Assembly (NCBI GenBank): GCA_007859835.1
Contig: SJPJ01000001.1
Coordinates: 6,041,375 to 6,105,374 of the forward strand
DNA: 64,000 nt
Reading direction: 5' to 3'
DNA from: Novipirellula herctigrandis
GTDB lineage: Bacteria > Planctomycetota > Planctomycetia > Pirellulales > Pirellulaceae
The notes beneath the pieces were generated by a model, which did no database searches, was not told the origin of the DNA, and worked only from the letters and a program-made list of their open reading frames with translations. A program made the translations under genes and the position numbers. Every line of letters begins with the position of its first letter. The first letter of the stretch is position 1. This document shows, piece by piece, positions 1 through 8,656 of the stretch.

Positions 1-1
1 G

Positions 2-148
2 CGGTGCGGACTTTCAGGTTCTCCGACCAAGGTCTTTCGTGTTCAGTCAATTGTGCTGACAAAAGAAGGCTATACCGAAATCGCACCTACCGAAGAGGGT
101 GCTCGACAACTCATTCAAGAACTCGTAATTGATCGGACGTTAGGATAG
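2..148 (+). CDS. etfB: Electron transfer flavoprotein beta subunit, C-terminal fragment
   Basis: This is the last 48 codons of a gene that begins before the window. The reading frame ends at TAG 146-148 and the etfA start follows at once. The visible protein contains CGLSGSPTKV, the EtfB loop that binds AMP, followed by a short C-terminal helix ending in DRTLG. EtfB pairs with EtfA to carry electrons from acyl-CoA dehydrogenases to the quinone pool through ETF:quinone oxidoreductase. The zero-gap junction with etfA indicates a translationally linked etfBA operon. The assignment rests on this motif and the neighbour. Confidence 0.9.
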   Translation, partial: RCGLSGSPTKVFRVQSIVLTKEGYTEIAPTEEGARQLIQELVIDRTLG

Positions 149-1177
149 ATGAACGAACCGAATCGCCAGGGAGAAGTTTGGGTATTCGCCGAACAAGAGG
201 ACGGAGTTCTTTCGGATGTGGTGCTGGAGTTGTGCGGCAAGGCACGCCAGCTCGCCGATGAACTTGGTGTCAAAGCCGGTGCTGTCTTGCCAGGTTCCGA
301 TATCGATGGACTGTCGCAAAAGCTGATTGCCTACGGTATCGACCATGTCTACGTCGTCGAGGATACGCGGCTAGCACATTTTCAGACATCTTCTTACAGC
401 CGAGTTGTGTGTAGTCTGATTGATAAGCATCAGCCGCAAATCGTACTGTATGGTGCAACCTCGCTCGGACGGGACTTGGCACCGCGGGTTGCTTCGGAAA
501 CGAGGGCGGGGATGACCGCCGATTGCACTGACTTGGAAATCAAGGACGTCACCGATCCGCGAACCAAGCAAGTTCACGAAAAGTTGCTACTGCAAATTCG
601 TCCAGCCTTCGGCGGCAATATCGTTGCCACGATCGTCAACTACGATTGGTGGCCTCAAATGGCCACGGTCCGAGAAGGCGTGATGCCGATGCAGGATCCC
701 GACGAGTCACGTTCGGGCGCTACGATTGTGGAAGACATCGAGTTAGATGATTCACTGTTTCCAGTAAAACTGATCGAGCGATGTGTTGAACCACGAACCG
801 TAAACCTGAAGGGCGCTCGTGTCATTGTCGCGGGCGGTGGGGGTGTTGGTAGCCGTGATAGCTTTAAATTGATCCACGAGTTGGCAGGTGCGATCGGTGG
901 AGCCGTAGGGGCAAGTCGAGCGGCAGTCGACGGTGGCTTCATCGGCAAGGAACACCAAATCGGCCAAACCGGGACGACGGTTCGACCGGCATTGTATATC
1001 GCCGCAGGGATCAGCGGTGCGGTCCAGCACCGCGCGGGCATGGAAGAGTCGGCGAAAATTATCGCGATCAATACGGATCCCGATGCACCGATCTTCTCCG
1101 TAGCCCACTATGGCATCGTTGGTGATATGAAGAAGGTGCTTCCAATGTTAGTTTCCGCGCTGAAAGAACGTCGGTAG
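149..1177 (+). CDS. etfA: Electron transfer flavoprotein alpha subunit
   Basis: The 342-residue length is normal for EtfA. The C-terminal third shows the FAD-binding signature: VIVAGGGGVGS (about 226-236), IGQTGTTVRP, LYIAAGISGAVQHRAGM and INTDPDAPIF. The N-terminal half matches the nucleotide-binding-like domain I (VLYGATSLGRDLAPRVA). It forms the soluble ETF heterodimer with the upstream EtfB and accepts electrons from acyl-CoA dehydrogenases such as the one encoded downstream. The ATG directly follows the etfB stop, so the start is fixed by coupling. No oddities in length or motifs are seen. Confidence 0.95.
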   Translation: MNEPNRQGEVWVFAEQEDGVLSDVVLELCGKARQLADELGVKAGAVLPGSDIDGLSQKLIAYGIDHVYVVEDTRLAHFQTSSYSRVVCSLIDKHQPQIVLYGATSLGRDLAPRVASETRAGMTADCTDLEIKDVTDPRTKQVHEKLLLQIRPAFGGNIVATIVNYDWWPQMATVREGVMPMQDPDESRSGATIVEDIELDDSLFPVKLIERCVEPRTVNLKGARVIVAGGGGVGSRDSFKLIHELAGAIGGAVGASRAAVDGGFIGKEHQIGQTGTTVRPALYIAAGISGAVQHRAGMEESAKIIAINTDPDAPIFSVAHYGIVGDMKKVLPMLVSALKERR

Positions 1178-1269
1178 TGATGGCGTAAAATGGCGGGACT
1201 GGATCTACCATTGATGAACACTTGGCAGCGAGTCCGTTTTTCCTAAAAGAGTAAGTGTGAGAGTCTGAC

Positions 1270-3018
1270 GTGGCAAACTTCTTTCTTGATAACCAAGACA
1301 TCCAATTCTTGTTCTCGCACATCGATATGCAGCAACTCGCTAGCATCCAGGAGCGGTTTGCCGAGAACGGAGACGCTGACTACGCACCGAGCGATAATGC
1401 CGAGGTGGTCGACGACTATCGCCGTATCATGGAAATCACCGGCCAAGTTGCCGCGGAAACGCTTGCCCCCAACGCCGAACAGGTCGACCGTGACGGTAAC
1501 ACGCTCAACCCGGACGGCACCGTCACACTGCACCCCAAGGTTCGTGAAAACTTAGACCGATTGGCTCAGGCCGATTTGCTGGGATTTACGGTGCCGCGAA
1601 AGTATGGCGGGCTGAATTGTCCCAATTTGATTTACACCATGGCGACCGAAGTGATTGCCCGCGCTGACGCCTCGTTTATGAACATTTTTGGCCTGCAAGG
1701 GATCGCGGAAACCGTCAACGCTTTCGCCAGCCAAGAAATCAAAGATGAAGTCTTGCCCCAGTTCGCCGAAGGTGAAGTGACCGGCGCAATGGTGCTGACC
1801 GAGCCCGATGCGGGCAGCGATTTGCAGTCGGTGCGGCTTCGTGCTCATCAAGATGAAAACGGCAATTGGTTACTCAACGGTGTCAAGCGATTTATCACTA
1901 ACGGGTGTGGTGAAATTCTATTGACGCTGGCTCGCAGTGAACCGGAGATGTCCGACGGCCTCGGTTTGAGTTTGTTTATTTCAGAACGCTGTGACAAAAT
2001 CAAAGTTCGTCACCTCGAGGACAAGCTGGGGATTCATGGATCGCCAACGTGCGAGTTAGTTTATGAAGACGCGCCAGCTCGTTTGATCGGCGAACGGAAA
2101 CGTGGACTGATTACTTACGTGTTGGCATTGATGAATGGCGCTCGGGTCGGCATTGCAGCACAATCACTGGGGATCGCCGAAGCAGCGTTCCGATTGGCTA
2201 GAACCTATGCTCACACTCGTCACCAATTCGGTGTGCCGATTGAACAATTGCCGGCTATCTCGGAAATGGTCATCGATATGCAAGTTGCAATCGAAGCGGC
2301 TCGTGCTTTCACGTACGAGACCAGTCGCGTTTGTGATCTCGAGAACAACACATCCCGCTTGGTGGAATGGCACGCAGATCAATTGGACAAGGCCGAGCTG
2401 AAATCACTCAAAAAGGAGCTCCGCCAAATCAAGCGAACCAATGGCATGTTGACTCCAATGAGCAAGTACTTTTGTTCGGAAATGTGCTGCCGCGTCGCTG
2501 ATAACGCCATTCAAGTTTTGGGCGGGTCGGGGTATATGAAAGACTATGCGGCTGAACGCCATTTGCGTGATGCTCGGATCACAACGATCTACGAGGGAAC
2601 CAGCCAACTTCAAATTGTGGCCGCGATTCGTGGTCTCACCTCCGGTGTATTTGATGGTTGGGCTGAGGGGTATGAGCAAAAGGAATACGCGGATCCTTTG
2701 TTGAGCGAACTGAAACAGCAACTGATGCAGGGACGCTCGCAATTAGCTGAAACGATCCAATTCGCCAAGCAAAAGTCACCGGCTTACACTGAGCTTTCCG
2801 CTCGAAGGCTTGTCGATGGGGCGATTACGATCATGACGGGACATCTTCTGTTGGACCAAGCGGCCAATAGTGACCGAAAGAAACGCGTGGCCAAACGGTT
2901 TATTCAGTCCCAAATGCCAATTTTGAAAATGAACGCCGAGCGAGTGCTTTCGGGTGACGAGATGCCTCTTGAAGAGTACTCGGTGCTCGCGGGACCGGTG
3001 CCCACTAACGCGATGTGA
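1270..3018 (+). CDS. Acyl-CoA dehydrogenase
   Basis: This FAD-dependent dehydrogenase removes hydrogens from the alpha and beta carbons of acyl-CoA. Motifs in order are TEPDAGSDL (substrate/flavin contact), RFITNG, RHQFGVPI, VLGGSGYMKD and IYEGTSQLQI. Glu442 of YEGT is the expected catalytic base. At 582 residues it is longer than the ~380-residue short-chain enzymes; the extra C-terminal ~130 residues resemble the extension of larger ACADs. The start is GTG at 1270, 92 bp after etfA, so it is probably co-transcribed with etfBA, which would accept its electrons. Substrate chain length cannot be read from the sequence. Confidence 0.92.
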   Translation: MANFFLDNQDIQFLFSHIDMQQLASIQERFAENGDADYAPSDNAEVVDDYRRIMEITGQVAAETLAPNAEQVDRDGNTLNPDGTVTLHPKVRENLDRLAQADLLGFTVPRKYGGLNCPNLIYTMATEVIARADASFMNIFGLQGIAETVNAFASQEIKDEVLPQFAEGEVTGAMVLTEPDAGSDLQSVRLRAHQDENGNWLLNGVKRFITNGCGEILLTLARSEPEMSDGLGLSLFISERCDKIKVRHLEDKLGIHGSPTCELVYEDAPARLIGERKRGLITYVLALMNGARVGIAAQSLGIAEAAFRLARTYAHTRHQFGVPIEQLPAISEMVIDMQVAIEAARAFTYETSRVCDLENNTSRLVEWHADQLDKAELKSLKKELRQIKRTNGMLTPMSKYFCSEMCCRVADNAIQVLGGSGYMKDYAAERHLRDARITTIYEGTSQLQIVAAIRGLTSGVFDGWAEGYEQKEYADPLLSELKQQLMQGRSQLAETIQFAKQKSPAYTELSARRLVDGAITIMTGHLLLDQAANSDRKKRVAKRFIQSQMPILKMNAERVLSGDEMPLEEYSVLAGPVPTNAM

Positions 3019-3155
3019 GCGGATCGAGTCGGAAAGAAATTCTGCAGTTCATGACCGCCCTGCCCTGCCCTTTTTTAGACCATTCGGATTCCACGACGAA
3101 TGGGGAAAAACAAGCGACGTAAAATGATGCGATTGCATTCATCGACCACACCCTA

Positions 3156-3171
3156 GAGCACTTGAAAAATT
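3156..3171 (+). repeat. IS630 left terminal inverted repeat
   Basis: The sequence GAGCACTTGAAAAATT lies directly inside the TA at 3154-3155 and is the imperfect inverse of the right end at 4170-4185. Confidence 0.85.
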
Positions 3172-3234
3172 GATGTAGGTGCGTTGACGGAGATCGGTTA
3201 ATTTGACGTTTTCGCCAACACGGAGGTGTGACTG

Positions 3235-3588
3235 ATGAAAGCGTTGGACATGGATTTGCGTGAACGAATCCTGGCTGCCATTCTTGAAGGGAAGGAGAGC
3301 ATGCCGAAGATCGCCGAGCGGTTTTCGGTCAGTTACAAGGTCGTTCAGAAACTCAAGTACCAGTGGCGGGATCTGGGAACGCTGGAACCTCAAACGCATC
3401 ACTGTGGTCGCAAACGAGCGTTCAGTGAAAAGCAGAGCAAGAAGCTCGATCAGTTGATCCGTGAGAATCCATCCTGGACGCTCGAGCAGTTGCGTCAAAA
3501 ACTTCGCATGGACTGTACAATACAGACAGTCTGGAACGAAGCTCGAAGGCTTGGCCACTCATTCAAAAAAAACGTTGCGAGCAACTGA
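3235..3588 (+). CDS. IS630 transposase, upstream frame (helix-turn-helix part)
   Basis: The 117-residue frame encodes the DNA-binding part of an IS630 transposase: a homeodomain-like HTH at about residues 8-45 (LRERILAAI ... MPKIAERFSVSYKVVQKL) and a second Arg-rich winged-helix region up to ARRLGHSF. It stops at TGA 3586-3588, shortly after the A-run at 3565-3572. The downstream frame is +1 relative to this one, so a full transposase needs a +1 (or -2) shift, or slippage in the A-run. Left alone, this product could bind the ends without cleaving them. Confidence 0.85.
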   Translation: MKALDMDLRERILAAILEGKESMPKIAERFSVSYKVVQKLKYQWRDLGTLEPQTHHCGRKRAFSEKQSKKLDQLIRENPSWTLEQLRQKLRMDCTIQTVWNEARRLGHSFKKNVASN

Positions 3589-4168
3589 GCAGTGTCGCGA
3601 TGACGTTCGCCAGCAGCGTGGTTGCTGGAAGCGACAACAGAAGCGGTTGAATATCGAAAAGCTTGTCTTTCTCGACGAGACCGGCGCGAAAACGAACATG
3701 ACGCGGCTGTATGGTTGGGGGCCGAAGTGTCAGCGAGTCGAGGATGCGGTACCGCACGGCCACTGGGAAACGACCACGCTAATTCACGCCATTGATTGTC
3801 ATGGCAGCCGAGCATCGATGATCACAAACGGCCCGACCAACTCGTGGGTGTTTGAGGGATTCGTCGATTGGCTTCTTGCCCCGGCGTTGCGACCTGGCGA
3901 TATCCTCGTGATGGACAACCTCTCCAGCCACAAGACCGCATCAGTACTCAAAAAGATTGAGCAGACCGGCGCGGAAATCTGGTTCCTGCCGCCATACTCG
4001 CCGGATCTCAATCCAATCGAACAGATCTTCTCAAAGATCAAGTCCCATCTACGCAGAGCCGCCGTTCGCACCGAGCGGAAACTCTACAACGCGATCGCCA
4101 AAGCCATTGATGCCGTCACTGCTGAGGATTGCCTGAACTGCTTTCGCAACTCAGGGTATGTCGCATGA
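3461..4168 (+). CDS. IS630 transposase, downstream frame (DDE catalytic part)
   Basis: This frame carries the whole DDE catalytic core: LVFLDETGAK (first Asp), ILVMDNLSSHK (second Asp) and LNPIEQIFSK (Glu), with PPYSPDLNP between, the classic IS630 signature. The in-frame sequence before the A-run is a shadow of the upstream frame. Real IS630 homology starts around KKTLRATEQ at the A-run, so there is probably no independent start. It is expected to be made as a fusion to the upstream frame by recoding at 3565-3572. A one-base indel that killed the gene is the alternative. Confidence 0.85.
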   Translation: MRIHPGRSSSCVKNFAWTVQYRQSGTKLEGLATHSKKTLRATEQCRDDVRQQRGCWKRQQKRLNIEKLVFLDETGAKTNMTRLYGWGPKCQRVEDAVPHGHWETTTLIHAIDCHGSRASMITNGPTNSWVFEGFVDWLLAPALRPGDILVMDNLSSHKTASVLKKIEQTGAEIWFLPPYSPDLNPIEQIFSKIKSHLRRAAVRTERKLYNAIAKAIDAVTAEDCLNCFRNSGYVA

Positions 4169-4169
4169 A

Positions 4170-4185
4170 AAATTTTAAAATGCTC
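4170..4185 (-). repeat. IS630 right terminal inverted repeat
   Basis: Read on the minus strand this is GAGCATTTTAAAATTT, matching the left end at 13 of 16 bases and followed outward by the TA target duplicate at 4186-4187. Confidence 0.85.
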
Positions 4186-4187
4186 TA

Positions 4188-4482
4188 GTCGTGTTTCAAG
4201 GCAGTATCCCCGGTGACGTTGGTCTCGAAGCATCGGTTCATGCTAACCAGTGGGGGCAACCAACTGCAACCAACTGCAACCAACGCGGAATGCAAAGAGC
4301 ATTCACGGAGGTCGCTCTGCTTTTCGATGCTCCACTCGTATTCTAATCCGGAGATTGGGTACGCCTGATGCCAAACATTCTTCTACACGACGGCGATAAA
4401 TCGTTCGAATTCAATTTCGTTCACTTCGTGGGTCTTCGGCTTGTCGAACCGCTACGAGAATGAATAAACCCCCTTCTGAGAA
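4188..4482. other. Intergenic region between the IS and the GH43 gene
   Basis: About 295 bp without a convincing gene. It holds a short tandem repeat (4256-4284) and presumably the promoter of the GH43 gene. No terminator hairpin or conserved promoter was recognised. Confidence 0.6.
4256..4284. repeat. 10-nt tandem repeat, about 2.9 copies
   Basis: The unit CAACTGCAAC is perfectly repeated. It lies in the gap between the IS630 element and the GH43 gene and is one of several unrelated intergenic tandem repeats in the window. Confidence 0.85.
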
Positions 4483-5655
4483 ATGGCGATGATACACAAC
4501 AACCGTCTCTTTCTTCATCTGCTCATCACTTGCTTGATGGTTGGACCGGCGTTTGCTGATTCGTTTAAGCCGGGATCGCTATGGCAAGACAACAACGGTG
4601 TGCCGATCAATGCTCATGGTGGAGGATTGCTTCGCCATGAAGGAATCTACTATTGGTATGGCGAACATAAAGTTGGCGGTACAGCAGGCAACAAGGCCAT
4701 GGTCGGCGTTCACTGCTATTCTTCCCCCGATTTGTATCATTGGACGGATGAAGGAATCGCCTTGCCTGTTTCAGGTGATGAGCATGCTGACATTGCGAAG
4801 GGATGTGTCTTGGAGCGTCCCAAAGTTATTTATAACGTGACGACGGGTAAGTTCGTGATGTGGTTTCATCTCGAGCTGAAAGGTACAGGATATGAATCCG
4901 CTCGCAGTGGTGTGGCGGTCAGTAATACTCCCACCGGTCCGTTTACTTACCTTCGGTCATGTCGGCCCAATGCCGGCAAGTGGCCGAAAAACGCCGCCAG
5001 TGAAGAACGAATCATTCCCAAGCCTGAAAGCCTCGCTAAGGTGCCACACGGCGGCCCGAATTCCGTTTCCGTTCGAAGTTCATTGCTTGGTCGTGACTAC
5101 GAGGGAGGCCAGATGGCTCGTGATATGACTTTGTTTGTGGATGACGACGGAAAGGCGTATCACGTTTATTCGTCCGAAGAGAACAGCACCACGCATATAG
5201 CATTGCTTTCGGATGACTACCTTTCCCACAGCGGAATTTATGTCCGCGTGTTCCCTCACCGATGGATGGAGGCTCCTGCCATTTGCAAACGAAATGGGGA
5301 ATACTATTTTCTCGGCAGCGGTTGCACAGGGTGGGCTCCCAACACGGCGCGCGCCGCGGTCGCGGACAATATTCTGGGGCCTTGGGTCGAAATCGAATCG
5401 CCCTGCATCGGCGTGAACCCACAAAATGGCCTTGGGCCTGAGAAAACCTTCGGTGGGCAAAGCACGTTCATCCAAAAGGTGGACGGAGAGAAGGACGCCT
5501 ATATCGCAATGTTCGATATTTGGAATCCGAAGAACGCGATCGATGGGCGGTATGTCTGGTTACCGATGTCTTTCAACCGAGATCGGTACAACATCATTTG
5601 GAAAAATGAGTGGGATCTATCCCATTTTGATAGCACGAAGGCGCAGGACGAATGA
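4483..5655 (+). CDS. Secreted GH43-family glycosidase, exo-beta-1,3-galactanase-like
   Basis: The 390-residue protein has an N-terminal signal peptide (LFLHLLITCLMVGPAFA, about 9-25) and one five-bladed beta-propeller GH43 domain. The blade-one motif INAHGGGLLRHEGIYYWYGE lacks the usual GH43 catalytic-base Asp, as in subfamily 24 galactanases. Candidate catalytic residues of that subfamily are present: Glu in VLERPKV, Glu in MEAPAICKRNG and Gln in GGQSTF. It probably releases galactose from beta-1,3-galactan backbones (arabinogalactan-type polymers) outside the cytoplasm. Two in-frame ATGs (4483, 4489) are possible starts. The next genes, on the other strand, include a TonB receptor. Subfamily placement is by motif memory only. 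Confidence 0.75.
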   Translation: MAMIHNNRLFLHLLITCLMVGPAFADSFKPGSLWQDNNGVPINAHGGGLLRHEGIYYWYGEHKVGGTAGNKAMVGVHCYSSPDLYHWTDEGIALPVSGDEHADIAKGCVLERPKVIYNVTTGKFVMWFHLELKGTGYESARSGVAVSNTPTGPFTYLRSCRPNAGKWPKNAASEERIIPKPESLAKVPHGGPNSVSVRSSLLGRDYEGGQMARDMTLFVDDDGKAYHVYSSEENSTTHIALLSDDYLSHSGIYVRVFPHRWMEAPAICKRNGEYYFLGSGCTGWAPNTARAAVADNILGPWVEIESPCIGVNPQNGLGPEKTFGGQSTFIQKVDGEKDAYIAMFDIWNPKNAIDGRYVWLPMSFNRDRYNIIWKNEWDLSHFDSTKAQDE

Positions 5656-5766
5656 TGATGATGCTATGCGAATTGGCATGGCGATCCGGAAATTTAATTC
5701 CACTTTCGGCAGTGATTCCCGTCGACTGTGTCCCGACTGTGATCGGAATAGGAATGCAATCGGATG

Positions 5767-5810
5767 AAAAGCCCGCGAGCGATTCCGATTGAAATACGCT
5801 CGGGCTTTTC
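5767..5810 (+). terminator. Intrinsic terminator after the GH43 gene
   Basis: The arms AAAGCCCG-GAGCG and CGCTCGGGCTTT form a stem of about 12 bp with a 15-nt loop, ending in CTTTTC. It lies 110 bp downstream of the GH43 stop and may serve both strands, because the A-run before the stem gives a T-run on the minus strand, downstream of the TonB receptor. Confidence 0.75.
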
Positions 5811-5822
5811 TTTGAAGACTCT

Positions 5823-5848
5823 TAGAGCATTTCTAAGTTTGATGGAGG
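5823..5848 (+). repeat. Solitary IS630-like end (remnant or minimal element end)
   Basis: The segment starting TAGAGCATTTCTAAG matches the left end of the IS630 element at 3154-3179 at about 19 of 26 positions, including TAGAGCA at the outer edge and TTGATG further in. No transposase or second end is visible before the TonB receptor stop at 5925. It is either a decayed IS end or a chance match. Confidence 0.45.
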
Positions 5849-5924
5849 CCAAGACAGGTGCTGGCATGGCCGCGCCCGCACAGGTCCTGGTCTATGATGA
5901 TCCCGCGTCGATTATGGAAATGAT

Positions 5925-8369
5925 CTAATAGTCGATTTCGACGCCCACGTAAGGTGTGATTCCCGGCGAGTAAGCGATCGTATTGCCAAACGTTGCATCG
6001 GCGGGAAGTCGCAAATTAAGGTGCTCGTAGTAGTTGCGGTCAAACAGGTTCTCGATACCGCCGGTGATGCTAAGCCGATCTGTGGGACGCACGTATCCGC
6101 GAAGGTACGAGACACCAAATCCCGGCGTTGCAGTTTCGAGTGGAATCGGAGTCGTCGCGGTGCCAACCGCACGCAGTGTTCCTAGGCGATCTTGGTTGTC
6201 CACAATCCGCCAACCCCATTCCATACCCCATGAATTGGCGGCACTGGGGTCGACGAGGCGTAAACCAAGTCGACTTTCAAGCGGATAAATTCCAGCAAGT
6301 GGTTGATCGATTTCTCGGTCTCGGCCATCGAGGTAAGACAGGCTTGCAAAGCACTGTAACCCGCGAGCGAGATCCGCTTCTCCGTATGCTTCAAAACCAG
6401 CTAATGTAGCGTAGTCAGTGTTGATCGCATTGAGCAGTCGTGCACCGGTCGGGTCTGAAATTTCATTGGCGGAATAGGTGACGTAGTCAAGGATCCATGC
6501 GTGGAATGCACTCACGCGGCCTCTCACATTGTCATAGTCAAAGTCAAGTCGCACATCCGCTTGCCAGTTGCGTTCTTTGCTAAGTTCCGGATTTCCGATC
6601 ACACGGCTAAAACCGCTTTGAATGACTGCCAAGAACAATCCGTCGCTATATCGATCCGTCAAGTTAGGTAGACGCTCGGCGTATCCCATTCCGATTCTCG
6701 AACGCCAGTTCCGATTCAGATCGAAGTCGTTGGTGATGTAGAACGACGCAAGTGTATCGGAAACGTCCAAATCTCGATTGACCGGACCCGTGCCACCATC
6801 TTTGAAATTTGATCGCTCGGTTAACGTGTTCGCATCGGCTTCGGTCGCAACTAACGCGATTCGAGCTCCAATCGCCAAACGCCAAGCATCGGTGATTCCC
6901 TCGGTCAATTCAGCGTACATGCCTGGGTCAAAGATTTCTGCTGATGGTAGTCCTGTTTCGAATCGTGGGTCAGCAAATCCAAATTCGCTGATGTCATAAC
7001 GTTCTGAAATGCGTTGTTCGACATAGCGAAAATCAAAACCGGCACCGACCGAGGAGTCGCTATTGTATTGTTGCGTCATCCCGGCGCGGAATCCGGCTGT
7101 GGTGAGAGTGCCGTCGACATCGCCATTAAACTGTGCGGATAAAGGAGGCGTCGGTGGGGCGGCGGCACGGAGTGCTGCATCGACCCGATTGAGAACCGTA
7201 AAGTCAGGCCTTCGCTTTCCGGATAAATCAGTGTCTCCATTGAAGCTTGTATCTGACACCCATGCATCGACGCGATACCCCATTCCGGATCGGTCATCGT
7301 TGTGGATGATGCTGTGGGTCAATCCGTAGTGCTTCAAATCATCAACATCAAAAAACTGTCCTGCGTATTCGGTTTCGCCTTGATTCACCAAGCTAAACTT
7401 GGTTTCCATACGGGTGTCATCGTCAATGTCGAACCCAACCGCAGAGAAGAGGTTAAATGCGTCATAGCTGCTAGGGATAGCCAACCCGTTTCCGGCCGAA
7501 TAGTCACTTCCTTTTCGATAGCCGACGTTGGCATAGTATCCCGCTCGCTCACCGCCACCATAAACCGTCGCCGTATTGTATGTTTGACCGCCGTTAGCTC
7601 GGACGTTTGTGCCCAATCGTATGTGGTTTTCTGCACCACCCTCGTAACGAGGTGTTGGAATGGTGTCGACGTTGATGAATGCAAAGTTACTGCCATGACG
7701 CAGTCCATAGGGGCCACTGATCACCTCCGTATTCGCGATCAGTGCTTGGTCGAATTTGGATAATGTTGCATCCAAATCCCCTCGGACCGGAGTTTGGAAC
7801 CCACCGTCGAGTGCTGTATGAATTTGGCCTTCATAGTAGCCGCGAATTCGTGGATCAAAGCCAATCGGACTTCGGCGACGTGCTTTCACGGTTTGTGTGT
7901 TGGCCACCTCAACCAGGGTTTCCGCTGCGTCGGGCGTACTCACCAAATTGAAGGTGCTTGCGGGAACAATGTCGAGCGGTGCTGTGGCAACTGCACCCGT
8001 TTCAACGCGGCCTGTAAGCTCTTGAATCGCTTCGACCTGAGCGGGTGAGTTGAGTGTGGTTGCCGCGGCAGTTGGCAATTCTGGTTCGAGTAATTCCGAC
8101 AAGTCCAACCGACCACCTGCGTCGGCGTCGTCGTCTTGAAGTCCGGTGAACTGGGTCGATCCAACCCCAAAGTCGGCCGGCTGCGTGATTTCCGCTGGTG
8201 TTGTTTCGGCTTGAACCAAACGGATTTCATTCGCTCCGTCGCCATAGTAATACTGGGCAATACGAAGGAGCCGGAACTCCGGTTCATCAGCGTGAAGTGT
8301 CGCGGCTACAGCCGGAATCACTGAGAAAGCCAGAATTGTCCGTAACGATACCAAGGATCGTAAATACAT
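5925..8369 (-). CDS. TonB-dependent outer-membrane receptor
   Basis: The 814-residue protein has a signal peptide (about 1-27, ending in LHADE), an Asp/Thr-rich linker with possible TonB-interacting sequence, a plug domain (ALIANTEVISGPYG ... GSNFAFINVDTIPTPRYEG, about 210-250) and a long beta-barrel rich in alternating aromatic strands. It ends in YVGVEIDY, a C-terminal Tyr in place of the usual Phe. It should import a large or scarce ligand across the outer membrane with TonB energy. The substrate is unknown; the neighbouring galactanase makes an oligosaccharide conceivable but siderophores fit equally well. The start is supported by a strong AGGAGG nine bases upstream. Confidence 0.9.
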   Translation of the reverse strand: MYLRSLVSLRTILAFSVIPAVAATLHADEPEFRLLRIAQYYYGDGANEIRLVQAETTPAEITQPADFGVGSTQFTGLQDDDADAGGRLDLSELLEPELPTAAATTLNSPAQVEAIQELTGRVETGAVATAPLDIVPASTFNLVSTPDAAETLVEVANTQTVKARRRSPIGFDPRIRGYYEGQIHTALDGGFQTPVRGDLDATLSKFDQALIANTEVISGPYGLRHGSNFAFINVDTIPTPRYEGGAENHIRLGTNVRANGGQTYNTATVYGGGERAGYYANVGYRKGSDYSAGNGLAIPSSYDAFNLFSAVGFDIDDDTRMETKFSLVNQGETEYAGQFFDVDDLKHYGLTHSIIHNDDRSGMGYRVDAWVSDTSFNGDTDLSGKRRPDFTVLNRVDAALRAAAPPTPPLSAQFNGDVDGTLTTAGFRAGMTQQYNSDSSVGAGFDFRYVEQRISERYDISEFGFADPRFETGLPSAEIFDPGMYAELTEGITDAWRLAIGARIALVATEADANTLTERSNFKDGGTGPVNRDLDVSDTLASFYITNDFDLNRNWRSRIGMGYAERLPNLTDRYSDGLFLAVIQSGFSRVIGNPELSKERNWQADVRLDFDYDNVRGRVSAFHAWILDYVTYSANEISDPTGARLLNAINTDYATLAGFEAYGEADLARGLQCFASLSYLDGRDREIDQPLAGIYPLESRLGLRLVDPSAANSWGMEWGWRIVDNQDRLGTLRAVGTATTPIPLETATPGFGVSYLRGYVRPTDRLSITGGIENLFDRNYYEHLNLRLPADATFGNTIAYSPGITPYVGVEIDY

Positions 8370-8378
8370 AGCGATGGT

Positions 8379-8384
8379 CCTCCT
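8379..8384 (-). promoter_or_regulatory. Strong Shine-Dalgarno AGGAGG of the TonB receptor
   Basis: On the minus strand AGGAGG is followed by nine bases and the ATG at 8369. Most genes in this window lack a recognisable SD, so this one stands out and fixes the start. Confidence 0.8.
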
Positions 8385-8656
8385 GACCAGTCTCCGGTTC
8401 CAAACCTTTGCTTGAACATTGCCAAAGTGAGGTGGACTGCTAAATCACCCCCCACCATGGCTTATTTCTACGTTCGTCATGTTGTCAAACGCATATTCAT
8501 CCGATGTGGTCAATCGAGCCCGATCAACGGCCGGATGTATCAGCTGACACGAAACCGCAGACTTCACCATCAAACATCAGTTTGCCGATTGTGCGGGCTG
8601 AGCCGTTTGGTTTGATTTTAACCGCTCGCTTTTCACCATCTCTTGGCGAGAAGCCA

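Larger units (their letters stand above)
3156..4185 (+). mobile_element. IS630-family insertion sequence, complete
   Basis: The 1,030-bp element is bounded by TA at 3154-3155 and 4186-4187, the TA duplication typical of the IS630/Tc1/mariner superfamily. Imperfect terminal inverted repeats begin GAGCA at both ends: 3156-3171 and the complement of 4170-4185 agree at 13 of 16 positions. Inside are two overlapping frames that together encode a full transposase with an N-terminal helix-turn-helix and an intact DDE domain. It sits between the acyl-CoA dehydrogenase and the GH43 gene and interrupts no recognisable reading frame. Preserved ends and catalytic residues suggest a recent or active copy. 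Confidence 0.93.

Noticed and set aside
8370-8656. Cobalamin riboswitch upstream of the TonB receptor
   Set aside because: I saw no conserved B12-box-like sequence on the minus strand in this 287-bp gap.
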